A stretch of 64,000 bases of DNA from contig NZ_CP094997.1 in the NCBI RefSeq assembly GCF_022869785.1, positions 4,402,001 to 4,466,000 of the forward strand, given 5' to 3'. Below, piece after piece: positions 53,593 through 62,547 of the stretch. Each line of letters starts with the position of its first letter. Positions within the stretch are counted from its first letter, which is position 1. Source of the stretch: Dyadobacter chenwenxiniae. Lineage in GTDB: Bacteria > Bacteroidota > Bacteroidia > Cytophagales > Spirosomataceae. Below the pieces are notes generated by a model. The model was given only the letters and a program-made list of their open reading frames with translations, ran no database searches and was not told the origin of the DNA. A program made the translations under genes and the position numbers.

Positions 53593-54179
53593 GGAAATCT
53601 TACCGAATTGATATGGAAAAACGCCATATACATCCACCGATCATGTATCAAATTGAAATCCGCCCTCCGCCGTGAGAGTTAATTGTTACACTGCAAGGAA
53701 ATACTATGATCTGCTAGCAAAAGACAAATAACAAGACGGGCAACATTTGGAGCGATACATGTTTGCGTACACGTCGTAGCAAAGACAAGCCGGGAAACCA
53801 AAAATTGAAATTGCCACCACTGTGGGCTAGTAGAAGTATGGGATCGGAGCAGTTCAGAATGTACCTATTGTAATCGTGACTCAATTAAAGTGCCACAAAA
53901 AAGGATCAAAGGAATTTGAATGTATGTAGGTGCCAACATTGGAACAATAATCAATATGATTAATCACGGCGAACATCCCCAAAAATCACCTCCAAACCAA
54001 AGCTGACACCGACTGGGTCACGAGGTCAGGACCGCCGCGCACTAAACTACTATGACTTTGAGCTGCTCTTCGGGAAGCGAAAAGAATACCTATCACACCC
54101 TGAAATCCAAATAGTAGTAAAACGCCTTATAAAGCAGCGAGAATAGCATCAAACATCTCAATTCAAAACGCGACGACGT
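53593..54179 (+). other. 587-base gap with decayed coding fragments
   Basis: No intact gene is seen. The frame 53812-53919 encodes CHHCG followed by ECTYCNRDSIKVP, a zinc-ribbon with two Cys/His pairs; the region 53720-53811 just before it is open in a neighbouring frame, so one extra base may have broken a small gene that also lacks a start. From 53964 to a TAG at 54144-54146 another frame without a start ends LNYYDFELLFGKRKEYLSHPEIQIVVKRLIKQRE, which looks like the tail of a lost protein. These suggest a decayed junction at the edge of the mobile element. Confidence 0.45.
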
Positions 54180-54461
54180 ATGAATGTGATCACCATCGAA
54201 GAATCTGCGCTTTACGAATTGATCGAGCGTGTTTTAGAACGACTGCAAAGCCCTGAACATGCCGTAAAACCGAAGTGGATTTCGGATGTAGAAGCAATGC
54301 AAATTCTTGGAATTAAGTCAAAAAGTACATTGCAACAGTTTCGCGATCGCGGCCAAATTACTTTTTCCAAGGTTCGTCACAAGCTAATTTTATATGATCG
54401 CGAGTCCATCGAGCTTTTTATAAGTCGCCACGAACGAAAAGCATTCAATAATGGAAAATAG
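54180..54461 (+). CDS. Small helix-turn-helix protein, excisionase-like
   Basis: 93 residues. KWISDVEAMQILGIKSKSTLQQFRDRGQITFSKVRHKLILYDRESIELFISRHERK matches the HTH_17 type found in excisionases and in the leading gene of Bacteroidota conjugative elements. It may bind attachment or transfer-origin DNA or regulate the operon it opens. The next gene overlaps it by 11 bases. Confidence 0.85.
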   Translation: MNVITIEESALYELIERVLERLQSPEHAVKPKWISDVEAMQILGIKSKSTLQQFRDRGQITFSKVRHKLILYDRESIELFISRHERKAFNNGK

Positions 54462-54720
54462 TCAGACTCCAGATTCAGAATACACGAAGCATTTCAATAT
54501 TGGTTATGCGTTCAGCAAACACCTCCCTGAATTGTCAGAAAAGGTATCGCAGGGCAAAAGTCAGACTCCGGCATTCCTAGCAATGCAAGACGGCAGAAAT
54601 CAATATATAGCTGAAAAAGAGCGAGGTAAGCTGCCTTTGTGGTTGAGGAAATATTCACCGCACCTGAAAGCAAGATCGTTTGCAAAGGATAAAGGCAGAA
54701 CGAATGACCCAGAACGCTAA
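54451..54720 (+). CDS. Unknown small protein of the mobilisation operon
   Basis: 89 residues, basic C terminus (KARSFAKDKGRTNDPER), no family recognised. KHFNIGYAFSKHLPELSEKVSQGKSQTPAFLAMQDGRNQYIAEKERGKLPLWLRKYSP looks like a small helical protein. It overlaps the HTH gene by 11 bases and the following gene by 1 (TAATG), so it is translated in one operon with them, which supports its reality and a mobilisation-accessory role. Confidence 0.7.
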   Translation: MENSQTPDSEYTKHFNIGYAFSKHLPELSEKVSQGKSQTPAFLAMQDGRNQYIAEKERGKLPLWLRKYSPHLKARSFAKDKGRTNDPER

Positions 54721-55361
54721 TGGAAACAAACAACGAAAAATCGAAAGAAGTTAAATTTCCCGAAGGTTACGAATACTTTGCAGAGAATGCCCGTTTCACG
54801 GCCTCTCAGCTTCGACAGATAGATCGTGAAATTAAGGATTTACCGGTCGAGGACCTGAAGCAATCAACTTACCGATTGCGATTTGCCCCCCCAGGTTTGG
54901 GCCGTGAAATTAAAAAGTGGCAAACCGGGCGGGACAGGAAACTACTGGAAACCCAAAAAGAGGAGATTGAAAAGGAGGCTATGGCAAAGCTGGAAAAAGA
55001 TATGGAAAAATGGGGAATTGATCCAGAAACGGCAGATCGAATCCGTACAGCTACCATTGACACACACAACCCTAACATCTTCAGAGAAATGAACGATAAG
55101 GAGTTTGCGGCTAGTCGACAAGCGCAGAAAGACCTTAACCATTCTCAAAACTACATGCGCACACTCTTAGAAAAAAACAGAGAGACGGCTGAAACAGGTA
55201 ACAAAAAAACAACGCCGGAGAAACTGAAAACTTTGATGACAGCCTTTCCCAGAGCCCTGTTTTCACAAAGATCTCCAAGTATAAGTTTCCAAAAAGAGTT
55301 TGGCGCGGGTAACAAGGACAACAAAGGAAAGACCAAATCTAAAGAATCAGACCGAGAGTGA
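54720..55361 (+). CDS. Unknown charged helical protein of the mobilisation operon
   Basis: 213 residues, rich in Lys, Glu and Arg, predicted to be largely coiled coil (EIKKWQTGRDRKLLETQKEEIEKEAMAKLEKDMEKWG). No catalytic motif. A basic, low-complexity tail (KEFGAGNKDNKGKTKSKESDRE) ends it. Such charged small proteins often assist relaxases at the transfer origin, an inference from context. Start overlaps the previous stop; 96 bases separate it from the next gene. Confidence 0.7.
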   Translation: METNNEKSKEVKFPEGYEYFAENARFTASQLRQIDREIKDLPVEDLKQSTYRLRFAPPGLGREIKKWQTGRDRKLLETQKEEIEKEAMAKLEKDMEKWGIDPETADRIRTATIDTHNPNIFREMNDKEFAASRQAQKDLNHSQNYMRTLLEKNRETAETGNKKTTPEKLKTLMTAFPRALFSQRSPSISFQKEFGAGNKDNKGKTKSKESDRE

Positions 55362-55457
55362 TGCGGTCGATCATCTATGATTTACCAAGTTTTCTCTGGA
55401 CAATTAGACATGGTTATGCTAATGTTGTGAATCTGCACACTTGTTAGGGAGATCTGT

Positions 55458-56087
55458 ATGACAACTCGTAATTGGTCAACGTCCCCGAACAATCAGACCA
55501 ATTGTCTTCAAGAGAGAGAAGAAAAGATTTCACCTAATATTCAGTGGGATGATCTGGTTGCGGCAGCTACCGTCCTTCCTGAATTTGCACAAGATGGGAA
55601 AGACGAAATCGAGTATTATTTAGGTTACCTGCCAGCGCAACAAGTAACAATGCCCTTTGAACCGTTTTTGCGTGCGCTAATTCAACAGTTTAGAAGTGGA
55701 ACCCTTTCTCTGGATGAGTATAATCGTCTATCAGAAGACCATATTAAACTAATCCGCAATGAAGAATGCAAGTACAATTCTGTCGACGACTACGATGCAA
55801 CTTTGTACTACCAATATGAGCGCGACTACCTCCCCTACGGACCGATTGCCCGGCAGCGTATCGTCGACATATTGGGTTACGAACCGAACCTTACCACGTC
55901 GCTCTTTGCTGAAATGTATTTGCGAAAAATAATGAGTATGGATATCGTGGTTATGCCAACAGACGAGATGATCTCCCTTGATTTCAAATTGATTGGCCTA
56001 GTAAGATATCGGCAGGCATTAAAGACCCAGGGTAAAGACGCTGCCGACAATTGGCCAGTCCTCCGCAACGATAGATTTTGTGATTGA
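55458..56087 (+). CDS. Unknown protein of the mobilisation operon
   Basis: 209 residues, acidic, helical, no motif recognised. It contains YYLGYLPAQQVTMPFEPFLRALIQQFRSGTLSLDEYNRLSEDHIKLIRNEEC and RQRIVDILGYEPNLTTSLFAEMYLRKIMSMDIVVMP. A Shine-Dalgarno-like GGGAGA precedes the ATG by 8 bases. Placed between the accessory genes and the coupling ATPase on the same strand. Confidence 0.65.
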   Translation: MTTRNWSTSPNNQTNCLQEREEKISPNIQWDDLVAAATVLPEFAQDGKDEIEYYLGYLPAQQVTMPFEPFLRALIQQFRSGTLSLDEYNRLSEDHIKLIRNEECKYNSVDDYDATLYYQYERDYLPYGPIARQRIVDILGYEPNLTTSLFAEMYLRKIMSMDIVVMPTDEMISLDFKLIGLVRYRQALKTQGKDAADNWPVLRNDRFCD

Positions 56088-56199
56088 TAAGTCCTATGTA
56101 AAGCAGGTGATCTTACTTACCGTGCTTACATCAGGCCGAATGTCATGACCATTACTAAATCTGAGTGCATGCAATTTCAATTCACTTTAATAATTATCG

Positions 56200-57732
56200 A
56201 TGAAGAATTATGATTTAAATATGCCAATCTTGGAATTTGCCTCTCAAAATCAGAGTAGCGTTTGGACAGTGCGCCAAGCTGTTGAGGGTGTCCAGATCTT
56301 TGGTGGGATCGGATCGGGTAAGACGTCAGGTTCGGGACGGAAATTAGCGTTGAAATATCTTAAAGCTGGCTTCGGTGGATTGGTGTTAACCGCCAAATCG
56401 GATGAGAAACATCTTTGGGAAGAATACTGCAGCCTGACTGGACGGTCGGATGATTTGCATGTTATTGAACCTAATGGACATCATTCGTTCGACTTCCTTA
56501 ATTACATTTCGTCGCACGACTTAGGCTCTAACCCTATCACTGATAACATTGTAGATGTTTTAAAAACCGTGATTCGTGCTAGCCAAACTATGAGTAGCGG
56601 AAAAAGCGATGACGCATTTTGGGAAACGGCACTAGACATGCTCATCTTCAATGTTATTGATCTTTGCCAACTTGCCTACGGAAAAGTTTCGTTCCAATTG
56701 ATGTATGAAATTGTTCTTTCTATTCCTAAAAATGGTGAGGAAGACCAGCAGGATACATCGTTGTCCGAAGAAACCGCAGAGGAACACACATTCAACGGAT
56801 ATAGAAAAGCACTGGAAAAGGCAAAAGACAACGTTCTTGAACAGATTGATCGATGGAGATCATCTTTTTCAGCGGAAGAAGTGGAAGCGATTTGGGAAAG
56901 TCCTGACTTCAACTTGCTTTTGACAACTGCCGTTCCTGATGTGCGATTGTACGGTTTCGTCGAACAGTTTTTCAACGACACGTTTATCCCGCTCAGCGAA
57001 AAGACCCGATCAATCATTGACTTTTCGTTCACAGGGTTTCTTTTCCGGATGCTTCGGGAACCTATTTACTCAATGTTTTGCAGCCGCGAATCCACGATTA
57101 CGCCAGAAGATAGTCTACGCGGCAAGGTTATCTTACTCAACCTACCGGTTAAGACTTATCAAAAAACAGGGCGCGACTGCCAGATAATGTTCAAGCTTAT
57201 TTGGCAACAAGCCATGGAAAAGCGAAATGTGCTTGAAAATGAGCTCCCTGTTTTCCTTTGGGCCGACGAAGCACAATCATTCCTTCACGGACATGATGCC
57301 GATTTTCAAGCCACAGCGCGAAGTAGTCGAATAGCAACTGTTTACATTTCTCAAAACCTACCAAACTACTACGCCTGTATGGGTGGTGACAAATCCGAAT
57401 ACAAGGTGAAATCGTTTTTAGGAACGCTGGCCACAAAAATATTTCATGCCAACGCTGACATTGAGACGAACCGATATGGATCCGAATTAATCGGGGACGC
57501 ATTTTTCGAAGATGAATCGGAGAGCGTTACGATTGCAAAAGAATTCTCACAAACACGGGGAAAATCTTTCAAACTCGAAAGGGCAGTCCGACCAGAAGCC
57601 TTCGTGTCTTTGCGAACAGGCGGCCCGGCGAACAATTTCATTGCCGAAGCCTATATACACCGGCAAGGCGACACTATCGCTAACGGTCGAAACTATGCGA
57701 AAATGAATTTCAGTCAACTTTATAATGCATAA
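56200..57732 (+). CDS. Type IV coupling protein (VirD4/TraG-like ATPase) without membrane helices
   Basis: 510 residues. Walker A is at 35-43 (GGIGSGKTSGSG), Walker B near 350 (LPVFLWADEAQSFLHGHDADFQATARSSRIATVYISQNLPNYY), and the TraM-recognition-like tail contains FLGTLATKIFHANADIETNRYGSELIG. Coupling proteins bring the relaxase-DNA complex to the secretion channel, and VirD4 members normally begin with two membrane helices of 80-150 residues; here the ATP site starts at residue 35, so the membrane domain is absent. The next gene, overlapping by 8 bases, encodes a membrane protein. Low G+C compared with the relaxase. Confidence 0.85.
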   Translation: MKNYDLNMPILEFASQNQSSVWTVRQAVEGVQIFGGIGSGKTSGSGRKLALKYLKAGFGGLVLTAKSDEKHLWEEYCSLTGRSDDLHVIEPNGHHSFDFLNYISSHDLGSNPITDNIVDVLKTVIRASQTMSSGKSDDAFWETALDMLIFNVIDLCQLAYGKVSFQLMYEIVLSIPKNGEEDQQDTSLSEETAEEHTFNGYRKALEKAKDNVLEQIDRWRSSFSAEEVEAIWESPDFNLLLTTAVPDVRLYGFVEQFFNDTFIPLSEKTRSIIDFSFTGFLFRMLREPIYSMFCSRESTITPEDSLRGKVILLNLPVKTYQKTGRDCQIMFKLIWQQAMEKRNVLENELPVFLWADEAQSFLHGHDADFQATARSSRIATVYISQNLPNYYACMGGDKSEYKVKSFLGTLATKIFHANADIETNRYGSELIGDAFFEDESESVTIAKEFSQTRGKSFKLERAVRPEAFVSLRTGGPANNFIAEAYIHRQGDTIANGRNYAKMNFSQLYNA

Positions 57733-58561
57733 CAATCAATTTAAACATTTATCAATCATGCAAAAAAATCTGTATTACCAGGCAATGTTCCGTCGTCGGA
57801 ACCTTTTAAAGGAATGGATTTTAGCTTCATTTATGGAGATTTCCTCAGTGCCGCGTCTCCTGCTTGAAGTGTTCGTTCGCAAAAACTTTGGTGAGCGATA
57901 CTTTTCAATTTTCATCGCCACATGCGTAACCATTTTGCTTGCCGCCTACCCGATTTTCATGTATCGGCTCTATTTTGTGTTTACCTACTACGAAATCTTC
58001 CATGGTATAGAGAGGTGGACACCCTTCCCACTTGGTGACTTCTTGAAAGATTACCTGACCTGGTACATGTTCATTGGGGGCTTCGTTTATATGTGCATCA
58101 AGCGGAATGACGAAATCAAACGACAGCCTTCGGTATTTGACTTTGCGAGATTCAGTCTATCTACGGGTGAAATACACCCGGCATTTCTGGACTTCAAAAT
58201 TAAAGGTGCAAAGCAAGATATCCGCACCGTTGAGACACTGATTGAACCAGCTTTCTTCCTCATGGTTGGATTAATATTATGGTTACTACTCGGCCAAAGC
58301 GTAGGTGCCTTAATTGCAACGTGTAGTGTGATTTATTCCGGTAGTTACATGGCAGCCTACTACGTCGGTGATCACTTCGTTATGGACAAGATTGACCAAA
58401 TGATCTGTAACGAGGAGATGGTTTCAGCGTTCGTCGAAGGCAAGGCCGCCTCGGAAACGAGAGGAATGCACTTCTACGGTCGACGACCTGCAAACCTCGA
58501 TCACCGCCGTGAAGTCGTGAATTCATTTACCAAATTTGAAGAGGTTTTCGACGTCGATTGA
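57725..58561 (+). CDS. Membrane protein of the mobilisation operon, possible partner of the coupling ATPase
   Basis: 278 residues with about four membrane helices: FSIFIATCVTILLAAYPIFMYRLYFVF (about 58-85), YLTWYMFIGGFVYMCI, and a pair in PAFFLMVGLILWLLLGQSVGALIATCSVIYSGSYMAAYY near 180-220. The soluble tail contains GMHFYGRRPANLDHRREVVNSFTKFEEVF. No family recognised. Start 57725 overlaps the ATPase gene; an ATG at 57758 is an alternative. Gene order, overlap and the missing helices of the ATPase suggest that this supplies its membrane part. Confidence 0.7.
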   Translation: MHNNQFKHLSIMQKNLYYQAMFRRRNLLKEWILASFMEISSVPRLLLEVFVRKNFGERYFSIFIATCVTILLAAYPIFMYRLYFVFTYYEIFHGIERWTPFPLGDFLKDYLTWYMFIGGFVYMCIKRNDEIKRQPSVFDFARFSLSTGEIHPAFLDFKIKGAKQDIRTVETLIEPAFFLMVGLILWLLLGQSVGALIATCSVIYSGSYMAAYYVGDHFVMDKIDQMICNEEMVSAFVEGKAASETRGMHFYGRRPANLDHRREVVNSFTKFEEVFDVD

Positions 58562-58565
58562 GCCC

Positions 58566-58582
58566 CCTAAGCAGTGCTTAGG
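58566..58582. repeat. Short hairpin upstream of the relaxase gene
   Basis: CCTAAGC, loop AGT, GCTTAGG. It lies 159 bases before the relaxase start in a 179-base gap and is a possible relaxase-binding or terminator structure; there is no T tract. Confidence 0.4.
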
Positions 58583-58740
58583 AGAGACGTCTGATACAAA
58601 AGTTAACACTCCGTATAGCAATCTCCGTACACTGCCTGAGGGGTTTTCCCTGTACAGCTCTTCGGTTTAACAGATCGGTTTTTCTTTTAACGTAACAAGA
58701 AATTATTATCCCGAATTCATTTCTGTCGTAATCTGCTTTT

Positions 58741-61482
58741 ATGATACGGATGATCCAGGCCAGCAATGCTGACCATGCCAAAGCCTACTTCAAGCAAGCC
58801 CTCTCCAAAGCTGATTATTACATCAATGATCAGGAATTGAATGGGCATATCCGGGGAAAGCTCGCAGAACGACTTGGTATTGATGGAATTGCGACCAAAG
58901 AGACATTTTTTGCTCTATGCGACAATATCGACCCAGCAACCGGCCAACAGTTGACGCCTCGGACGAAGGCGGAGCGGCGTATCGGTTACGACATTAACTT
59001 CCACTGCCCAAAGTCGCTGTCGATCTTGCACGCCTTGTCCGACGATGACCATTTGATGAAGGCTTTCGAGACGAGTGTTCATGCGACCATGCGGGATATC
59101 GAAGCTGACTGCAAGGCCCGGGTCAGAAAGGACGGGCAGTTCGCTGACCGGCAAACTGGCGAGCTTGCTTGGGCTGACTTTGTTCATCAGACCGCAAGGC
59201 CGGTTGACGGGCATTTACCCGATCCCCATTTACACGCACATTGCTTTGTCTTCAACGCGACCTGGGACGGTGTTGAGCAGCGGATCAAGGCTGGTGAGTT
59301 TGGAGACATAAAACGGGACATGCCCTATTATCAGGCACGGTTCCATAAATACTTGTCCGACAATTTGATCGATCTGGGTTATGGTATCCGGCGCACGGAC
59401 AAGTCTTTCGAGATCGAAAACGTGCCCGAGCGCGTAATCGATCTGTTCTCCAAACGCACCGATGAGATTGGCCGCATCGCCAAGGAAAAGGGCATCACGG
59501 ACATTGATGAGTTGGGCGAGCTGGGTGCCCGCACCCGGGCCAAAAAGCAACAGGGTGTCGGCATGAGCGAGCTTAAAGCGGATTGGCGCAGACAAATTCG
59601 TGAACTCGGCTCGGAGCAGGATGGCAAGGGCGAGCGGGCTGTCCGCAATGCCCCTGAGAAGCTGCTGGAAGTCATGCACGCAAAAGACTGTGTCGATCAT
59701 GCCTTGCAGCACGGATTCGAGCGCGCCTCGGTTATTCATGACCGCAGGCTCTTGGAGAGCGCCTACCGACACAGCATCGGCCAGCGCACAATATCCCTGG
59801 ACCAGATCACCGGCCATCTGAATGCTGACCAGCGGCTTATCGGCATTACTGACCGTGGCCAGAAGCTCATGACGATCCGCGAGGTGCTGTCCGAAGAGCA
59901 CTACATGGTCAAGCTTGCACGAAGCGGTCAGGGCAAGCTCCGGCCGCTTTACACAAACAGCCCGAAGGTGAAGCTTGACGGCCAGCAAGGCGAGGCCGTC
60001 AAACACCTTCTGACAACCACAGACAGGGTGTCGATCATTCGCGGCGCGGCAGGCTCGGGCAAGACAACGTTGATGCAAGAGGCCATCAAGCATATGGAGG
60101 AAGCTGGAAAAACAGTGATGGTTGTTGCACCGACGTCAGAGGCTTCACGCGGTGTCCTGCGGAATGAGGGTTTTGCGGAAGCTGAAACGGTCTCACAACT
60201 TCTCGTCGATAAAAAACTGCAGGAAAAGCTCAAAGACCAGGTGCTCTGGGTCGATGAGGCGGGCCTGCTTGGTACCAAGGATATGACCGCCCTGCTCGAT
60301 CTTACCACGAAACAGAATGCCCGGCTGGTTTTAGGTGGCGATACCAGACAACACAGCTCAGTCGTACGAGGGGATGCATTGCGCATCCTCAATACAGTTG
60401 GTGAGATAAAGACCGCCGAAGTAAGCAAGATTTACCGCCAACGTAATGAAAATTACCGTAAGGCGGTTGAAGACCTTTCCGCAGGAAACGTAAAGAGTGC
60501 ATTTGAAAAACTGGACGCGTCGGGCGCCATCAAGGAAATTGATCCGCTCAGCCCGAACAATCAGCTGATCGACGATTATATGCTGGCCATTAAAAACAAA
60601 AAGACGGCTTTGGTGATTTCCCCGACGCACCAGCAGGCAGAAGATGTCACGGATACCATCCGCCAGAAGCTCCAAAGCTCCGGTGAACTTGGGAAACGCG
60701 AGATCACGATTAACAGACTTGTTAACCGCAACCTTACCGAAGCGCAGCGAGCGGACTGGCGCAATATCAATGAAGGCAATATCATTCAGTTCAACCAGAA
60801 CGTCGCGGGCATCCAGCGCGGCAGCCGCTGGCAGGTCGCATACAGCAACGACCATCACGTCCTGATCAAAGATGCCCAAGGTGAGACACAAACCTTGCCG
60901 ACGGATAAAAGCGCCTATTACGATGTTTACCGAACGAAGTCTCTTAACCTTGCGAAGGGTGACAAAGTGCGCATTACACGTATTGGTTTTGACGAGCGAG
61001 ATAAGAGGCTCAACAACGGACAGCATTTAAAAGTTACTTCTGTTAAAAAAGACGGTCGTATCGAACTGCTCGGTGCGGACAATAAAACTAACTACAAAAT
61101 TGACAAAGACTTCGGGCATATCGCCCATGCTTATTGTATTACCAGCCACGCCTCACAGGGGAAAACGGTCGATGAAGTGTTTATCTCGCAACCGGCAGCG
61201 ACGTTCCCGGCAACCAGCTCAAAGCAATTCTATGTTTCGGCGTCACGCGGACGTGACAAAGTGCATATCTACACCGATGACAAAGAAGAACTACTGACGC
61301 ACGCACAGCGTCTGGGTGATCGCCAATCCGCATTGGAGCTCATGCAAAAGCGCAAGAATATACAAGCGATAGCAGAACAAGTTGTTCGCGAGCGCCCTGT
61401 GCTACAAAAGGATAAAACCCCGACAAGAACGATCACTTCTAAACAGCGCACAATCGACATCGACTATGAGCCAAGGGTTTAA
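58741..61482 (+). CDS. MobF-family (TrwC/TraI-like) relaxase-helicase
   Basis: 913 residues. The TrwC relaxase domain fills about 1-300: two adjacent tyrosines Tyr26-Tyr27 as nick candidates, GYDINFHCPKSLSILHALS, and the metal-binding triad His163, His165, His167 in PDPHLHAHCFVFNATW. The C-terminal half is an SF1 helicase with Walker A near 437 (IIRGAAGSGKTTLM), DEAGLLGTKDM, GDTRQHSSV and ASRGRDKVHIYT at the end. It nicks the transfer origin, stays bound to the 5' end and unwinds. Base composition is G+C-rich (37 of 60 bases in 59581-59640 against 23 of 60 in 56641-56700 of the coupling gene), so it was probably acquired separately. Confidence 0.93.
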   Translation: MIRMIQASNADHAKAYFKQALSKADYYINDQELNGHIRGKLAERLGIDGIATKETFFALCDNIDPATGQQLTPRTKAERRIGYDINFHCPKSLSILHALSDDDHLMKAFETSVHATMRDIEADCKARVRKDGQFADRQTGELAWADFVHQTARPVDGHLPDPHLHAHCFVFNATWDGVEQRIKAGEFGDIKRDMPYYQARFHKYLSDNLIDLGYGIRRTDKSFEIENVPERVIDLFSKRTDEIGRIAKEKGITDIDELGELGARTRAKKQQGVGMSELKADWRRQIRELGSEQDGKGERAVRNAPEKLLEVMHAKDCVDHALQHGFERASVIHDRRLLESAYRHSIGQRTISLDQITGHLNADQRLIGITDRGQKLMTIREVLSEEHYMVKLARSGQGKLRPLYTNSPKVKLDGQQGEAVKHLLTTTDRVSIIRGAAGSGKTTLMQEAIKHMEEAGKTVMVVAPTSEASRGVLRNEGFAEAETVSQLLVDKKLQEKLKDQVLWVDEAGLLGTKDMTALLDLTTKQNARLVLGGDTRQHSSVVRGDALRILNTVGEIKTAEVSKIYRQRNENYRKAVEDLSAGNVKSAFEKLDASGAIKEIDPLSPNNQLIDDYMLAIKNKKTALVISPTHQQAEDVTDTIRQKLQSSGELGKREITINRLVNRNLTEAQRADWRNINEGNIIQFNQNVAGIQRGSRWQVAYSNDHHVLIKDAQGETQTLPTDKSAYYDVYRTKSLNLAKGDKVRITRIGFDERDKRLNNGQHLKVTSVKKDGRIELLGADNKTNYKIDKDFGHIAHAYCITSHASQGKTVDEVFISQPAATFPATSSKQFYVSASRGRDKVHIYTDDKEELLTHAQRLGDRQSALELMQKRKNIQAIAEQVVRERPVLQKDKTPTRTITSKQRTIDIDYEPRV

Positions 61483-61867
61483 GCTGCGTTTTGACCAAAT
61501 GCGGGAGAACAGTCCTGCCAAAACCGAAATCGAACAAGAACCTGTTTTTGTCAGGCCGGATGATACCGTGCACCCTATCGGGCATGCCCGCAATCTGTGC
61601 CTGGTCTGGCCGGACGGCAGACGCGCCTTCTTCAACTACGCATACTTGGTCTCGGCAGATTTTGATCCGAATAACGCCATGAACGTTATCAGGCTTGGCT
61701 TTTCATCACAAAATGTTCTTTTGCAAGGATATGGGTTGGAAGCGTTGTTCATGCAACTACTCGATCACTTGCCACGGATCATCACCGCGATTGATCCGAG
61801 ATATCTGCCGGTCGAAACAGGATCAGGAAGTATCGTTGTTAACATTGAAGTTGAGGTGGCAGAATAA
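61466..61867 (+). CDS. Small protein downstream of the relaxase, unknown
   Basis: 133 residues from the ATG at 61466, which overlaps the relaxase stop by 17 bases; an upstream ATG (61382) would overlap far more. Segments DDTVHPIGHARNLCLVWPDGRRAFFNYAYLVSADFDP and FSSQNVLLQGYGLEALFMQLLDHLPRIITAIDPRYL suggest a small alpha/beta fold. It ends with EVEVAE. No family recognised; close linkage to the relaxase suggests an element-specific accessory protein. Confidence 0.75.
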   Translation: MSQGFKLRFDQMRENSPAKTEIEQEPVFVRPDDTVHPIGHARNLCLVWPDGRRAFFNYAYLVSADFDPNNAMNVIRLGFSSQNVLLQGYGLEALFMQLLDHLPRIITAIDPRYLPVETGSGSIVVNIEVEVAE

Positions 61868-61890
61868 CAAAGGGTGGTCGAACAGTTTTG

Positions 61891-62238
61891 CTACCAGGCT
61901 CGTTTCACTGAATTAGGGTTTCTAAATACATATGGCCATTCTGTCGGGAATACTTTGTCAAGAACCGCAACGATTTCTTTGGGTAAATATTCCTGCGGAT
62001 TTTCAAAGCCAGTCTTAACGTTGCACGGAATCTGCTCTATCCCATTCTTTTTAATAGAACAAATGATCACGTGCATTTGCCACAGGGTTATTTCGACATG
62101 ATACCCCGCATCTTCCAAAATACCTTCAACGCAACACGTGTTGAGTCTACTGGACCAGTGACCTAATTTAAGGAAAGCCTCTTGCCAGTGCCAATTGTAT
62201 TTGCCAATACAGTGTGTACATCCATAATAATTCGACAT
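61891..62238 (-). CDS. Unknown small Cys/Trp-rich protein
   Basis: 115 residues. The N terminus MSNYYGCTHCIGKYNWHWQEAFLKLGHWSSRLNTCCVE has several Cys and His, followed by VEITLWQMHVIICSIKKNGIEQIPCNVKTGFENPQEYLPKEIVAVLDKVFP. A metal-binding function is possible but no motif is exact. Convergent with the relaxase operon; unrecognised. Confidence 0.6.
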   Translation of the reverse strand: MSNYYGCTHCIGKYNWHWQEAFLKLGHWSSRLNTCCVEGILEDAGYHVEITLWQMHVIICSIKKNGIEQIPCNVKTGFENPQEYLPKEIVAVLDKVFPTEWPYVFRNPNSVKRAW

Positions 62239-62299
62239 CTTAAATTTCCTTATAAGTGAGAGATAAAGCCGGGCAAGTTGCCTTGCCCGGCAGAACGGT

Positions 62300-62506
62300 T
62301 TAGTTCTCGCGAGGAATGTATTTGCGTATCGTTAATGGGGTTTGCTGACCAAAGATGTTTAGCACCAGGTTCATTCCGTCATTATCGGCGTGAATCCAAG
62401 CGGCACCGGCTTTGTTCCAGTCTTTCTTATCGCTGTCCTTCTTATCGGTCAGGAAGTAGATTGTGTGGGTTGGGTATTTCTTTTCTGTTTGGTTTTCTTG
62501 TGTCAT
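62300..62506 (-). CDS. Small protein similar to plasmid-type conserved proteins
   Basis: 68 residues. KYPTHTIYFLTDKKDSDKKDWNKAGAAWIHADNDGMNLVLNIF with a closing LTIRKYIPREN resembles a small family that I associate with proteobacterial conjugative plasmids (pattern PTH...W...GAAW.H.DG.G.N..L). Function unknown. It is one more gene in this stretch that points to plasmid-derived DNA. Confidence 0.75.
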   Translation of the reverse strand: MTQENQTEKKYPTHTIYFLTDKKDSDKKDWNKAGAAWIHADNDGMNLVLNIFGQQTPLTIRKYIPREN

Positions 62507-62547
62507 CGTAATCTCCTTTCAGTGTTGGTCGATGATGGCAGCAAAAC

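Noticed and set aside
59230..60093. Long minus-strand frames opposite the relaxase gene
   Set aside because: High G+C content leaves antisense frames open by chance; the sense strand has unambiguous relaxase and helicase motifs.
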